Source of the DNA: Sceloporus undulatus
Lineage: Eukaryota > Chordata > Lepidosauria > Squamata > Phrynosomatidae
Direction: 5' to 3'
Length of the DNA stretch: 64,000 nucleotides
Assembly: GCF_019175285.1 (NCBI RefSeq)
Contig: NC_056528.1
Location: 13,073,961 to 13,137,960, forward strand
In this document: positions 11,101 to 26,100 of the stretch, piece after piece
How the letters are laid out: each line of letters begins with the position of its first letter
Numbering within the stretch: position 1 is the first letter of the stretch
Made by a program: the position numbers and the translations under genes
The notes under the pieces: model-generated
What the model saw: the letters and a program-made list of their open reading frames with translations, nothing else
Databases searched by the model: none
Told to the model about the DNA's origin: nothing

Positions 11101-14100
11101 AAGTCACCACATCTGCCCTCTCCACCCCTGTGAATTCTTGAAGCTTTTAGTGCAGCCCTTCCTCCTTTTTTCTCTGCAGACCCTCTCAAAATGGTGACAT
11201 CTTGACATTTTGAGGGAATTGCAGAGGAAAACACAACGCTGGGAATAGTAAATGGTTCTGCGGCGCTTGTGGAGGTATTCTCATATTTTGGTAGCAAAAA
11301 TGCCCTGAAAAGTATGCTCAAACTTCACCTTTCGGAAATGCTCCTGGGCCTCCAGGAGTTTCTTCTTCCTGGCTGCGGAATTGGCCAACAGCTGGTTCCA
11401 GCGCTTCATGAGTGAGGCATGGCGGGCTTCAATGGCTTTGGACTGGATGTGTTTGGCTGCCAGCAGCTGGTCTTTCAGGGCTGTGATATTGGCAATTCCC
11501 TCCTGCTGGAAGGCTTGAAGTCCAGCATCAAAGGTTTCCTAAAGCAGAGAAGAAAACAGGTCCAAACTATTTCTTGATTCCACCAGCGATGGAAACAGGA
11601 ATTGTTCAGGGCTTGTGCTGCTTGAATATTTCTGCATCACCTTTCAAGCCAAGGGGTTTCACACCAACATACAATTTAAAAAGAGTTCTAAGAATAAAAT
11701 TAAAAGGCTAGCAGCCAGCTCTTCATTCACGGACATTACATGCTGAGTGAAGCAAGAATGTCTTCACAGTTTAAGAAAAGCCAAACAGGAAGGTCGTTCA
11801 TCTGCTCTTCTGGAAAGAAGTGGAGCTCCCTCCGCATTCACCAACCTGTTTGGTAAGGAGCGTTTGCACAGAAGAGAGATCTCGGCCGTAGTCATCAGTC
11901 TTCAGGCTGTTCTCTTTTTCACCTACAGTGAGACAAACACACTGCATGCATCCTATTCTGTCTCTCCTACTTTAAAATAAAAAAACATGATGCTACTTTT
12001 TGCTACAATTATGAATACAAAAATAATAACAATAGCTAAACTAGGACTGTGAAGTTGGGCATGAGCATTAGAGGAGAGTGTTTTGTTTGTTTTCAGGATG
12101 CTGTTCTTTAAGACTCAGCCTTTGTGTTTTCATTTCCCCCACAACAGCCTGAGTGAATGGGTGCCTTTGTAGTTTCCGAACCCATAGCCAATCCATCAAG
12201 GAGGAAGGCAAACACACTCTCAGCAAGTGTGTGCCACCCATCTTGCCAGCCTTCTGCTTTCACCTCTGACTGTAGAGGAGCAGCCAAGAGGCCCAAGCTC
12301 ATACCTATCCAAGACTCTACAACATCTGCTTTCCAGTTGAACTGAAGGAAGGCAGAGTTCTCATCCAGTTTGGCTTTTCTCTGGGCTGCTGCTCTCTCCA
12401 GGTCCGACACTTTGCCCCTTAGGCTCTTCATCTTGGCTGTGATGTTTTCTTCATGGTGATTGTTCTGCAGAAGGAAAAAGAACTCTGAAAGCTGCTCCAA
12501 ACAACTGAGATGCAAACAGGCACTTGAGAAAACAGTTCACCAGCTTGGGCACTGTACAAAACCCAATGCGAGATGTGTTTAAAAATATACAAGTGGGGAT
12601 AAAAATATGACATAAAATGCCCTTCACAAAATCTTACACTCTTCTGGGGGAGATTGGAAGTTAGGATCATACGCTTCATAGAGCTAGCTGCCACTTAGCA
12701 GAAGGACCTTGCAAATGGTCTTGTTACAAACACTCTTAGACGGCTAATGATTTGTGGTATCCTGTCAAAAGCAGACCTCTGTTTTGCTCACCTTCTTAAT
12801 GAGATCCTCGCCGTTAGTGCAGACATCGTTCACCCGGTCCTTATGCACAGTGAAATCTGTCTCAAAGGCTTCATGCTTCTTCAGCAGGCCCTGCAAGGGA
12901 GGCCAGGTCACAAGAGCTGGGACAGAAAGGAGGCCCAGGGGAGTGTGCCAAGGGGCAGGACTTTAGCTGGTCCACTTATCATATCCTACTCACCTGAATA
13001 GCAGCAAGCGTGTCTCCATAGTCCTCACTGGCGACCAGTGTCATCTTCTCATTGATCCAGGCTTCCTCCTCTTCCACATTAGCCACAAACTGTTGGTACT
13101 CTAAAGATTCCTCCAGCCGCTGGCCACTGTAATGTAAGCATACAAGAAAAACCAAGTGCTGGTCTTTATGTTTTCATCCTACATATCTGGGCCTAAGAAA
13201 GAGTTCTATTATTGCAGAAAAGCTTCCTTCTGGCACCTCAGTAGACTCTTTACAGAGGTCAAAATTACATGCCATCCCCAATGTATTGCTGAATCCTAGC
13301 AGCCTCTAGCCAGCACAGCCAAAGTAATGAGTGCTGGGAGCTGCAGCCCAAAAACATCTGGGGGGAGGGGTCTCATGAACCCCACCCTAACCTATATGGA
13401 CCTCAGAAAGATTTCATCTACTTTGCTCTAAATTCTCTTTATCGAGTTACTCTGCTTCTAGATCCAGAGGGGCAAAGTTAATGCAAGAGTGCCTGACCAC
13501 TTCAGGACAGGCTCTTACTTACCGGGCAGCAGCCAACTTCTTTAGCTCTTGCCAATGCTCCACAAACTGAGCCAACCTCTGCTGTATTTCTTCCTTCCCA
13601 ATGGTGTTGTCATCTGACAACTTCTTTCCAGTATCCAGCACACCCTGCCAAACAGACAAATCCAACTGCTGCTGAGTGACCAGCTATATATGGCCCATTC
13701 CCATAGCATCTCCCCATATACTGTATTTTAATAATTTATGTGGGTTTTTTAAAAAAAATCATACCATTTATAAACTATTCTCCTACCTGGATGGCAGGTT
13801 CATGTGCTGCCAATTCTGCTTCCAGACGCTTGTGTTTCTTCCTCAGGTTCTGCACCCCCGTGAGGTCTCTGCCATAATCCTCTGAGCTAACCAGAAGTTT
13901 CTTCTCTCTGAACATCAGAAGGGGGAAAAAACATCAAAGCACTTATAAAGATATGATACACCACAACAATGGCTAAAGCTAAGGACTGTAAGCCTTTGGG
14001 CTACACACTTGATCCAGGACTCCTCATCATCCATGTCCCGGAAGAACTGATGCAAGCGATGAGACTCATTCAGTTTGGCGCGGCGAGCAGCTGCCATGTT

Positions 14101-17100
14101 CTTGATCCTCTGGAAACGCCCATTGATGGTGTCACGCTTGTCTTTGACTTGGGAGGTATCAAAAGCACTGCTGGTCATCAGGCTGTCGGCTTGACTGTTG
14201 AGATCTTTTAAGCGATCCTACAAATATTCAAGAAGGAAAGATCAGGCCCCGTGAGCTCCCCAGAGGAGGCCCTTGGTTCAGGTTTCGAGGTATACTAGAT
14301 TTGGGCCCTCAGGAAGATGCAGCATCAAACCACAGTTAGCAAAGGCGAGTAGCCTGCTGGTTGGCAAAGGTTCAGAATCTCAAACCAACGTGCAGCGCAT
14401 TTATGTGAACACAGAGATGTTTACCTCATGGGCAGAGATGTCAGCTTCTAGCAGCTGGTGCTTTTTCAGGAGATTGTTCACAGATGCCAAATCCTTCCCA
14501 TAATCTTCAGATGCAAGCAAGGCTTCCACCTACAGGAGCGGGAGGAAAAAAAACATATTCTTATATATGGAAGGATTGCAACTGTCATGCTTGTAACTGA
14601 TGGGTGTCCCTGTTCTTTCCTTTCTTTGCCAAATGGTTGAAAATTGAGAGTTCAAGCTGTCCCCAGTTCAACAATACAAAAGCATTCACTTAGTCCCTGA
14701 AACATTTTTCAAAACACCTCTACAATGAGCAAAATAAAAATTAACAAATGACCTGTGATTCTTCATTCCCCGTTACGTTCTATGTGCCAATTAAGAGCAG
14801 CTGATATTAGTGAAACATTGTTAGGAAACTGAGCTACCTCTGACAGCCAGAAGTCAAAGTCTTTGATGCCAGTGTTGAAATTCTGCTGTTTGTTCGCCTC
14901 CTTCAGCTTTTGACTCTTCTCTGCTGATTTCTGTACCAGGAACTGCCACTGGTCTGCCAGAGCAGCCAAGCGAGCCTGAGACAAGAAAAAGGAAGACATT
15001 CAGACTTATCAAAACAAGATTGGTCAGCAAGTAAAGGTTCTACTGACGTTGCCCAAAATAATCAGGCAGGCCATGTTGGTCAACATTTTCACAGGCGTGG
15101 GGAATCTGTGGCTCCAGGGCCCAACCAAGCCCTCCTGGGATCTCCATCTTTGCTTCTGGGGTCCTACAAAGAGCCAAACAGCCTCTTTCCCCATGACATG
15201 ACCACTTTGTGGTTTTTCAACTTTTCTGTAGGTTATATCCCATCCCAAAAGGATGAAATGCATCTCCCATGCTTGTTTCTAAGAACAAAAGCTTTAACTT
15301 AAAATATGCTGGTATCTTTGGCTGCATTCCTTTTACCTTTCTGCTTCCTTGCTGTTCATTTAAAAATATTTTTCTCGGGTTTGAGAGATGAGTAATCCAC
15401 ACATGATGGTAAAGCATTCAGTGTGGCATTTCATACCATTTTCCAAGGCAGAGCTGCTGGTTCTAGACCTGCCCCATACAGCCCACAAACAGCAAGTCTG
15501 CTCCATGAATCCAATTGAGCTGGATCACAGAAAGAAAAGCAGAGAAGCCTTTTCATATGACAGACTGCTGAGTACAACAGTCTATAGGATGAGATGTTCT
15601 TAAAGTGATTCTCACCATCCAGTGTAATACAGGTATGCTGAATGTTGCTACGGCTGAATGAATTCAGTGTGTCAAAATACCTACGAAGTCAACACCCACC
15701 TTCACAGCATCTTCACTCCCAGCACAGGCACCTCGCTCAATGAGGGAATTTCCCACATCAATGACTCCACGGATCCGGTCTGCATTAGCGTGAAGTTCGG
15801 CTTCAAAGGCCTGGTGCTTCTGATGCTTGCTCTGAAGACAGCAGAAAAGTAACCCATAACCAAGTGGCCAGTGGCCCCTAAATTATTCTCAGTGGCAGGG
15901 ATGTGTGAAATATTTGTCAGAAATAAACTAGAAGATGGCAAATTTGAGGCTGCGTCTAGATGGAACATTACTGCTGACTGCCCTCAATGTGGCAGGATCA
16001 AATCCTGGGGTACAGTCATGTTTTCCATGTGTTCTCACATATTTTATAAGAAGCAGGAACAAATCTACTTTCAGGGGATGTTGGCTGTTTCTAAGGCCAA
16101 AGAGAAAATGGACAGCAAGAGGAAAAGAACCTGTTTCAAACTTGGAAGAATTAGAGCTCATTATATATTGGAACTGTCTGCATCTTGCTGCCAACAAAGC
16201 ATGTGTTTTGCCACTGAGATGAGTCCTACAACTTTTCTGTTGGACACAGACTAAGTAATGAAGCAGACACAGGAGTTCTAGAAAATTCATAAACAAAGCC
16301 CTCCCAGCCCCGAGAACAAAAGGAGCACAACAAAGGGAGGGCGCTGATGGGGACATAGAACATGTGTATGCCAAATGCCAAGCTTTAATGAAAGGACACA
16401 AATCACAGGACAGTGCTCTAATTGTGCCAAGTGAAAATGCCAGCAAGGTCTCAAACCTCAGCAAATGTGCTGCAGGGCTGAGTACCAACAAAAAACACAG
16501 AAAACTTACTGTAATAATAATGGCTAGCAAACAGCAACTGCTGTTGGCCACAGCTGCCCATCGCAAAAGGAAAGGCGAAGTCTAGACTAAATCTGGTAGG
16601 CGAAGTCAGACAGATTTGTTATTACCCTTTTAATGCTGCCCTGCCTGCTTGTGGAAAGGAACAATGGGTATGGGTACCCATGGGTCTGCCACTTCATGAG
16701 TAGCTGCCAATTTCTGCTCAACTCATTATTACATTAACCTGGGAACAACACTAGCCAGCCAGGTTTCTGCTGCAAAGAGAATTCCCCTGAGTTATTGAGA
16801 ACTGCTTGCCTATACTGGGAGTAGAGGGCTCCCTGAGCTACACAGACTTGAACAAGAGAGTGGGAGAAAACAAAAATTAACCTAGTTCTGTTTCAGGTAC
16901 CCCCCTCCAGGGCTAGCAATTCACTAGCCAATTAAACAAACCATGCGGAAGACTGCTGCAGGACAATCAGGTTAATAGAGGATGCTGATGAGGTATTACA
17001 AAAAAAGCAAGAGCCAAAAATATATATTTTTAAAACTGCACACACACATACACAAACACACCTGAACAAAGGCTACACCCAGATGGTAAGTCAGTAGTAC

Positions 17101-20100
17101 AAAAAAGTCGCTGAGCGATAAAAATGAAAGACTGATTGAATGAACAAATGGTGAGTGGAGATGAAAACATACTTAAAACATAACCTTCTGCCCACATGTA
17201 ATGTACGCAGAGGGACAAACATATACAAAGCCAAACCAGACTATTCAAACTTACCAGGAGTTTGGAAAGCTACAAAACAGATTGAGAGAGAAGAATAGAT
17301 CAGTGCATTTTATACTGATCCAAATAATCAAATAAATCCACACCCAGGGCCCAGCGCGGGACATAAGGTCCACTGCCTGTAGGATCCGATGGTGTTATCA
17401 GCTCTCTGGTTCCAGCAGGGGAAACTACTGCAGTCTATGTAGGCCTTTACCAAAATATCACTCTCCAGATGTGCTGGATTGGAGTCTCACATCACCCATC
17501 ACCATAGCCAGTGACAGCTGTGAATGAGTGATGGCCTAACACATTTGGTGGGTACAGGCACAAGAGAAACAACTGAGCAATGCATCACCTCATCTGGTCT
17601 AACATTAAATTTTGATTCTCCCACTTCAGAACTCAGGAGAAAAAAAACACACATCTGTTTTGACAGCAGTCTTGCTTTCTTAGAATTCTCTAAGCAGAGA
17701 CCAACTGCAGGCATGCCCCACTTTCTGCTTCAAAGCAGTCTCTCTGTGCTTATGAGCAACAAGGCAAGGTTGCACCTATATGAACCTTCCTCTGCTCATT
17801 TGTTAATCTCACCTGGATGTTTGTGGGATCTTTGTAAGATTCATCACTTGCAGTCTGAAGCTTTTCGCTGATCCATGCTTCTATTTCGTCCACGTCTCGG
17901 CTGAACTGCTGGAGGGTCTGAGATTCACCAAGCTTAGACCTCTTCTCAATCATCTGAGCTTTCAGCCGACGCCACCTAGAAGGAAGCAAAACCCACACTT
18001 AGAAGAGGGGAATCATAGAATAAGTGATGAAAGACAGATGGAAAGATCTTAAGATAAAGAACATGTAGCATGAGCAGTGAGGATCTGCCCTTCAAACATG
18101 TAGCTTAACATCCTTCTCAAAAGCTAAACCTGTCCGCTCACCTGTCCAGAACTTCATTTCGTCTGCTGGCAATGATCCCTTTCGCATAGTGGTCGCCAGA
18201 AATCAGCTGGTCAGCAAATGACTGGAGGGCTGCTATTTTTTCCTCCTGTACAAAAGGGAGAGACATGAATTGGAAAACCCAATTGCTTTGGGGGGAAAGA
18301 AACACATGCCAAACAGGTTATGATGACAAGAGCAGGAATTATTCTAAGACCACTTTCCAATGAAGGAATCAGAAGTTTCTCTGGCTAAGGGAAGAAAACT
18401 GCTCAACACAGCACTTGGTCTCGAATCCATATACATGACCATGTTGCTTTGGAAAGCTATGAGTCATGATATTGCTAACCCAAGACGGAGAGTACAGCTG
18501 TACTCATGGACTGCTTCTGATAAGCAACAGGTTGGACATAATGGTAGAACAGGCCAACTGCTGGTCTGAACCAGCATGGTTCTTATGTTAGCTACTCTTA
18601 CAGAGCTTCCCCATTATAAGACAAGAACGGCAGAATCAGAACTGTTTCATTCGCTAACTGAAATCACTCTCCTCACCTGAACGTTGATGGCCTTGTCGAA
18701 GTCCTCGTGTTTCTTGATGAGGGCCTCCACACTGTCCAAGGAATCCCCTTTATCCTCGGTGTTTAGGAAAGCCTCACGGGCAGCCATCCAGTTCTCGGCC
18801 TGCTCACAGTCCCTGTGGAACAGCTGAACAGAAAACAAGCCAAGAACATAAGGGGGGAACTGACCAAGCAATCGTGCTTAAAATTACCCTTCAGAAGGAG
18901 CTAAGTGAGCCTCAAAGTATGTCCACCACTCCCTGATGCAGCCAGTTCTGCTAAGGTGGAAAAAAGAAGACAGCAAAGGCCTCAGGAAAGCTTCCTGAAA
19001 AGGAAGGAATGCAACTGAAGCCAATAAATACACATACCTGTAATTCCAGACACTGGTCCAACTTCACTCGACGCTGGGCCCAGGCATTTTCCAGGTCAGT
19101 CCGCTCACGTTCGAGGATCCCCAATTTCTCCTTGATTTCTGGACTAGCGTAGTGGCCATGTGCCAAGAGCTGCTGCCCAAACTGTTCAAATGCTTGGAAG
19201 GTGCCAGTCCTGGCATCTATTTCAGTGCGGTGTTCCTATAATAAAGTGGAAAGTGACCCATTTTATTAAGCATTTTATTAAGGGTACAACAACAGTAGCC
19301 ACAAATGTGACTTTAATTACATATGCTCACTCCCTTTATCAGATTCCTGGCACTCCAAAATTTTGTATTTGTGTCATTCTGGTTGTGCAACAGATGCATT
19401 TATGCCATCACACTGGCTTACTTGTTAGGCCAGAAAAGATTTTTGGAGCTAATCTGGAAGAAGTCAAGACTGCTACACTAGTCCCACTGAGATCTGAGTT
19501 TGTCTCCATTCAGCCATGGATCCTATTGGGTCACTGTGAGCCATTCAATACCGGCCAACCCTACCCCACAGGGATGCTGTGAGGATAAAATGCACATAGA
19601 CACCATCTCTGGCAAATGATAGCACCACCCCAGTGCCAGGAAACGTGGCTGTTTAAGAATCAGGACCTGTCTGCAATACTGTTTACATACCTGGTGTCTC
19701 TCCAATAAAGCCTCTGCCCCAGTCACATCCTTGGCCAGTTCATCTGAGGATACCAGTCCACGGATGCCATTGATCCAAGACATCAGGTCTCTGCACAGAC
19801 ACAAAGCAACATGGGTTTGGAATCCATGGATTCATGGGGTGACAAAATCTGCATTATGTCTCACTCAAACCTTTTAAAAGAAGAAAGAGAAGAAAATCTA
19901 CCTGAAATCACTAAGGAAACGCTGCAGGTCATGGGAGTCCCCAAGTTTCTCCTTGCGCTCATTGGCGCGCTTCCCCAGACTGTTCCAGGCTTGGTTCAGC
20001 TCTGTGCATTTTTCTTGGAGATCTTCAGATGCCTCTGGGTGAGACTGAATCAGGCGCTCAGCAGTCTCTCCGAGAGAGTTCACCTGTAATGACACAAGAA

Positions 20101-23100
20101 GAGGACACACCGACTGAGCAAAAGAAATACTTCTGGACTCTCAGGAGAACACATCCTCTCCTCTGGTCAATCTCACCTTGTCACCAAGAGCTGCCAAGTC
20201 TCTCTCAAAGCCCTCATGCTTGCGCTGCAGGGCCTGAACGCTGGCCAGGTCATGCCCATAGTTATCTGTATTGAGGGCCTGGTTTTTCTCCTCAATCCAC
20301 TCCTTTGTTTCATCCGCGTCTCTGCAAAGCAGATTACAGACATGTCAGCACACCAGGGCATCGCAAAAGTTGGAGGCAAAGCTGCCTCCACTGTTATGCC
20401 ACAGAAGGGGCTGCAGGAAGGGTTCAAATCCCCATTCAGCCAGGCAAAACCACTGGGTGACCATAAGTAAGTCACTCAGGCTTAAGAAGAGTGTGTTGAG
20501 CATATGCTCTTTGAACAAAGATCACAAAGAAAACCCCATGATAGTGTCACCATAAGTCAGAAATGAAGTGAAAGCACACAACAACAAAGACAAAAAAAGA
20601 GGCCTGTCAGAACACCCGGCAACTTGAAGAAGTAGTAGTTATGCTAACCTGTGAAATCTTTGAACCTCATGGGCACTTCCTAAAAGCTGGCTCCTTTCTT
20701 CTGCCAACTGCTGCAGTGATCGCCAGCGTTCATTCAGTTCCTGGAGGACAGAAGGAGAAAGAAAAAAGTATTAAGCCCCAAGCTGACCACCAATTTATCC
20801 TTAAGACTCTAACTAGGTTACGTTATCCTGGAGGTAAGCAGTAATACCATGGGCTAAAGTTACTCTGTCTCCCACCAGCTATATGGAAAAAAGCCAGCCC
20901 TGAAACAGAAAACACTCTGCAATATATACTAGAGGAAGAAAAGATTTTGAATGGTTAGGAAAGGATGTGCATCCACTAGTAAGCCTGAAACAGCATTACG
21001 AGTTTCTGTGCTGGCAGAGGGGACAGTGGCCGCAGTCCAACACATCTGGAGGGAACTAGATTAGGGAAGACTATCAGCGTCCCTGGCAATTTCTAGTAAC
21101 AGAGGGCAATACATCCTGGACTTACCTTGATGGAGTTAAATGTTGCCACGGTGTGCACCATCAATCGGGCAGACTGGACAAAAAGGAGAATTAAAAGCAA
21201 CCATTAAACAAATGCACATCCTAACAGCCAAACTCGCATCATGCCAGCCTGACAAAAAGATGAGCGATCCTCCACTTCAAGGACTCAAACCAAACCAGTG
21301 TAATTTGGAGGTTCCTACCTTCCAAGGAGATGCTGTCTTCGAATCAGTTTCATCCTGTTTAAAAGAATTCACAAGAAAATCTAAAGTTGAACCACACACC
21401 AGATTAAGATTCCCAAGTGCTCATCTGGAGAGCAATTGCCCAGAACGAAGATTAATTCTTTAATAATATGTTGCATTTTCTTCCTCAAATAACAGACTGA
21501 GAAACTGCAATATTATGCACAAATTACATCCCAGTGATCTCAGTAGGATTTAACTTTTGAGTAAACATGCATGGAATTGGGCTATACATGTCTGATGTAA
21601 TATTTAGGGGTACATAATACTGTATACTGTAGAAAGGACTTACCCGTGGCATGGCTCCATACACTTCCTGCAAAAGAGAATGGTGGCATTTATTTCTATG
21701 TAAGTGAATCAAGACTTTTTGAGAAGGGGAAAAGGCAAGCAAAACTGACCAGTGCCTTTTCACATCTCAAGAACATCCCCAAAGCAATAAAGGGAACCAA
21801 CAGAAAGAGTCACAACTAGTGATCTCCTGATACCTTATCAAAATTTTATTTCTTGCTGAGCAGCTACATAGCATTACTTCATTGAACTGCTCTCTCTTTC
21901 AAGTTATTACTTGGGAAAGAGAAGAGAAGATGAAAACAGGAACCAACCTGCTGCTGGACTGCCTGCACTTCTTCGGCCATGAGGCCTTCGGATTCCAGGT
22001 CATTGGCCACCTTGTTTATGTCCTTCAGACGGGACTCGTTGGCTTTCAGATCCTGCATGGAGCAGCAAAACCGTACATGTGAAAATAGAGCTGGCAAGAA
22101 ACACTAATTTTCATCCCACTTTTTGATTGGAGTCCTCAAAGCAGTTTACAGCATTTATAAAAAGACAGCCATGCAGTGAAAAGCCTCAGCAAAGCACAAA
22201 AGGCGAAAAAAGGAAATTGGTTTCTGCTTTGATGAGGCTTTTATTTCACACACTTGGAAAAGGTTTGAGGCAGTTTCTAAAAAGAAAACTGGATGAACCC
22301 TATCTGTTATATTATATAACTCTCCTAAATTAACTAGCAGTTAAGGTACAAAGACAGGGTGGTTACTATCAGTAACTGAGCAGCATTTCAACTTCTTCAT
22401 TTTAAGATCCTCCTCACTAGCATTCTGCTGCTTCCTAAGCCTCCCATTGCTACAACTCACTTTCTGGAAATCGTCAAATTTCTTCTGGAGCACCTCCACC
22501 TGCTCCAAGTCGGCCCCAACCTCTTCGTTGGTGAGCGCTGCCTCCTTCTCATTGATCCACTGCTGGAGCTCATTGGCCTCACGGAAAAGCATGAACTTCT
22601 TGCAGCTTTTCTCCAGCATGGCTTTGCGTTTCTCTCCCAGTTCAAGGATAGAGTGATATCTAGAACATTGGGGGGAAGGGAGCAGGAGTGAGACCTCACT
22701 TGAACAGTTGCTTGGTCAAAAGCACACGACAGTGATTCAACATGGACCTGTGGCATTGAGAGATGGAGGAGGTATGCCTAAAACAACATGATGCTTTGCA
22801 CTAGACACCTGCAACCATAAAAAGCTCCCTCTACCCGCTATGGAAGCCAGGACCTTGAAAAGAAACTTCTACACAATGCAGTGTTTACAGAGCTGCCAAG
22901 CATTAACAGCAATTCAGAACAGAGGCTGCAGATATGGCATAACAGAACAGCAACACTAGGGAGCCAAAGAAAAGCACAGCATAAACAACACTGGGAAACT
23001 TGCAGCCCAGATACAGCCCTCCAGGCTAGTACTTTTTAAGCTATCCACTGTGGGGGACCAGCAATTCCCCTTCAACAGACACACAGAGTGTACCAGGGAC

Positions 23101-26100
23101 CAGTAGCAGCTAGCTCAGGAATCAGCACCAGACCATAGGCCATCGCTCTAAATAGCACCGCTCTAGGCTAGGGATGTGCATCTGTGGCCCACTGGGTGTT
23201 TCTGGCCTACATCTCTTGGCAGCTGTCGTTAGCATAGCCCAATAATAAGGATAACAGGAATTACAGTTCAAAATCCTTTTTAGGAGGCCTGGATTGAAAC
23301 ATGAGAGCACAAATGGTGACCAAGTAGTTCTGCAGATTTGATCTCCACTCCAGAGGAAGGTAAAAGGAGAGAAGATCCATCATGAATATTCCCCCACCAA
23401 GCTCTCAAGCAAGGCAACTGCTGCCCCCTTCACTGTAGGCTGAAAACAGAAGCTGCCATGTTGGTGCCTGCTTCTAGTGTAAAGGAGTATCAGCAGCTCA
23501 TTGTGGCCAGGATTGTGGTTAGGAGCATGATGGCTATGGGCAGCTTCCTTGGCAGAGTATAACATTCAGCACCAGTAAAGCTTGCTAGCCAGGAAGGACT
23601 TGTCGTTTACTTGTTGTTCTTTAAAGGCCAGCAATGCGAAAAGGAAAACCTGGTTTACTAGTGGGAAAGAAAAAAATGTCAATAGTAGCACTTGAGCTAC
23701 AATTCTGCATAACAAGCCTCAACTTCTTCTTTCATGGCCTCCTTCTGTGCCTTCCCTTCTGAACTTCAAGTGTCCATAGCTAAAAATGTAACATGCGGTA
23801 TCTTTTTTAAAAATGACAAAAGCAGTACACAACCAATTCAACAACAAAAAAGACAAATAAGTGACTTATAACACTGGTTGAAGAGCACAAGGACCCCAAT
23901 GTATTAAGCTCAGACTTCTGAAGCAAAGACTGTTTTGAAACAAGACCGACCCTCCTATGAATGCCACCCAAGAAGGACATAAAGAGCGACAGAAAAGAGT
24001 GGAAGGATGACAAGGCAACTGTTTGGAGACAGCATGGATTTTTTTTTTTACAAAGGACTCGGCCTACTCACAGTTCTTCGACCTGTTTCATACGGAGAGA
24101 TACACTGCCGACTTCCTTAGTTATAAGAGTCCTGCACAGACAGAGGGAGCACAGCAGAAAAAGCATGCAAATAATTAGTCCGATTAACAAAAATAAATGA
24201 AGGCAGAGGCTCCATCCAGGGATCATTGGTGGAGGACAATGGAAGTGGAGAGAACATTTAAAATGGAAAGAGGTGAGGGTGTCACAAAAAAGCAATGGGA
24301 AATGGATGTGAGCAAATGATTGGAATGGAAACTGTCAGCAGTACAGTCCAGCTCTCGCTTCAGGGCCACAGTCTCTCTTTTAGTCCTTGGAACCAAATGG
24401 GATCCCTGCTCCAAAAGCAGCAGCCTCTTGTCTCCAAGCTAGAGCATCTCAGAGAGGATACGGGATGTGATTTGGACCAACTTCTCCAACTACAAAGAGG
24501 ATGAAGAACATTAGGTGGAAAAGTGGTTTTGCCAATTACTCATGGAACATCCTCCTGTCTTTTCTTCTTAAAGAAATTAAATCAACAGAAACTGTTTGCT
24601 GTTGGGTGACCTGAGCTAGCCAGTTCCAGAGGTGAACTGCCCACTGTGAGTGTGCAGTTACCAAGATAAAAAGCTACCGACATAAAGCAGTTTACTGTAA
24701 GAAAAAAGGTAGCCATGCTTTTTATTCCCAGAATTTTATCCCATCTGGTTTTTATTTTGACAACTGACAGAGCCAATCATCTTTGCGGCATTTAAAGACA
24801 GTGCTTCAAATAAGGCACTGGACCCTTTTTTAAAAGGAGGCAAATGACAAGAGGGAGAGTGGCCAGGAGGAAGCACAAACAACAGCTCTGCTCCTGAAAG
24901 AACTGCACTAAGGAGGACTCAGCTATATGTGCCTCCTTATTAGCTGCTGCTTCGCCATGCACACAAGGAAGGGCCAGTAATTAAGCTTTTGTGGTACATT
25001 TGCATAGCAAATTAAGAGTTTTCAGAAACCGTTTGTCAAAAAATTAATGCACACTTCTCATGCCAGGATTAAGTCAAGTGAGAATTATTTCCCACCCAAG
25101 CCTGCCAAATAAGCTGTAAGCCCTGCAAGGGACAGTACTGTACTTCAGGCCTCTCAGAGTAAGGAGGTTTCTCATTCAGAATCACACATGAAGAAAATCT
25201 GGAGGTCATGATTACAAAAACACACAGGCTGCTTAAGACTGAAATGGTGAAGAAAGAGTTAAGATACAGAAAAATGTAGACGACACAAGTTAAGTAGTAA
25301 TAAAAAAACTCTTTAAAACAGTGAAAATGGAGAGAAGCAGAAGATGCCTAAAATTAGGAAGTAAATGGACCCATTGAAGAATTAAAGGGAATGTGGTATG
25401 CTTTCCAGTGGAACCATCTCTAGAAAAATCAAGTAGGAGTTAGCAATCTTAACCCCTAAAAAAACCCCTAACAAACGAGGATGACCCTTCATCAGCAATC
25501 CAGCTCACGCTTCAGGCCCTGCGAGTCTGATCTTACTGGTTATCAATCTGCTCCTGCCGCAAGGCAATGCTGCCCTGTTCGTCCAGAAGGTTTTCTCGGG
25601 AGGCAGACTGTGCTGGGTCCAACTTTTTCACGTAGGCGGCCGGCACAAAGCCCTGACGGTCATTCACTTCCACTTTCCACCAGTCCTGATGGGAAACAAA
25701 GCAGGTAGCCTTCATTACATTTTCCTTTTAAGTCATCTGTTCTTCTGGAAGGAGAACTCCCAAAGTCACCTCAAGCTCAGAAGTGTGCTTCCGTGTACAA
25801 GGCAGATTGCATGGTGGAGCTAATACAACCAACCAACCCTAGCAAGAGGGGATCACTTTCAACCCAGAATAAATATAGAACAACAAGGCAACTATTCCTG
25901 AAGTCTTCAGTTTCGCACAGCAACTGTCTTCAAGCTTTTACCACCCAACCTGTGAGATGGGGCACATTTTTTTATTTTTAACCCCCCCCCCCCCATAGGT
26001 CATTCCTCCTTCTCTCTTTGGGTGACCAGATGCAAAGTTCTATCCTATTTCACACTAGGCCTCTCCCTGTTAGTTTCAGCTTAAAAAGTGACTATGCCCT

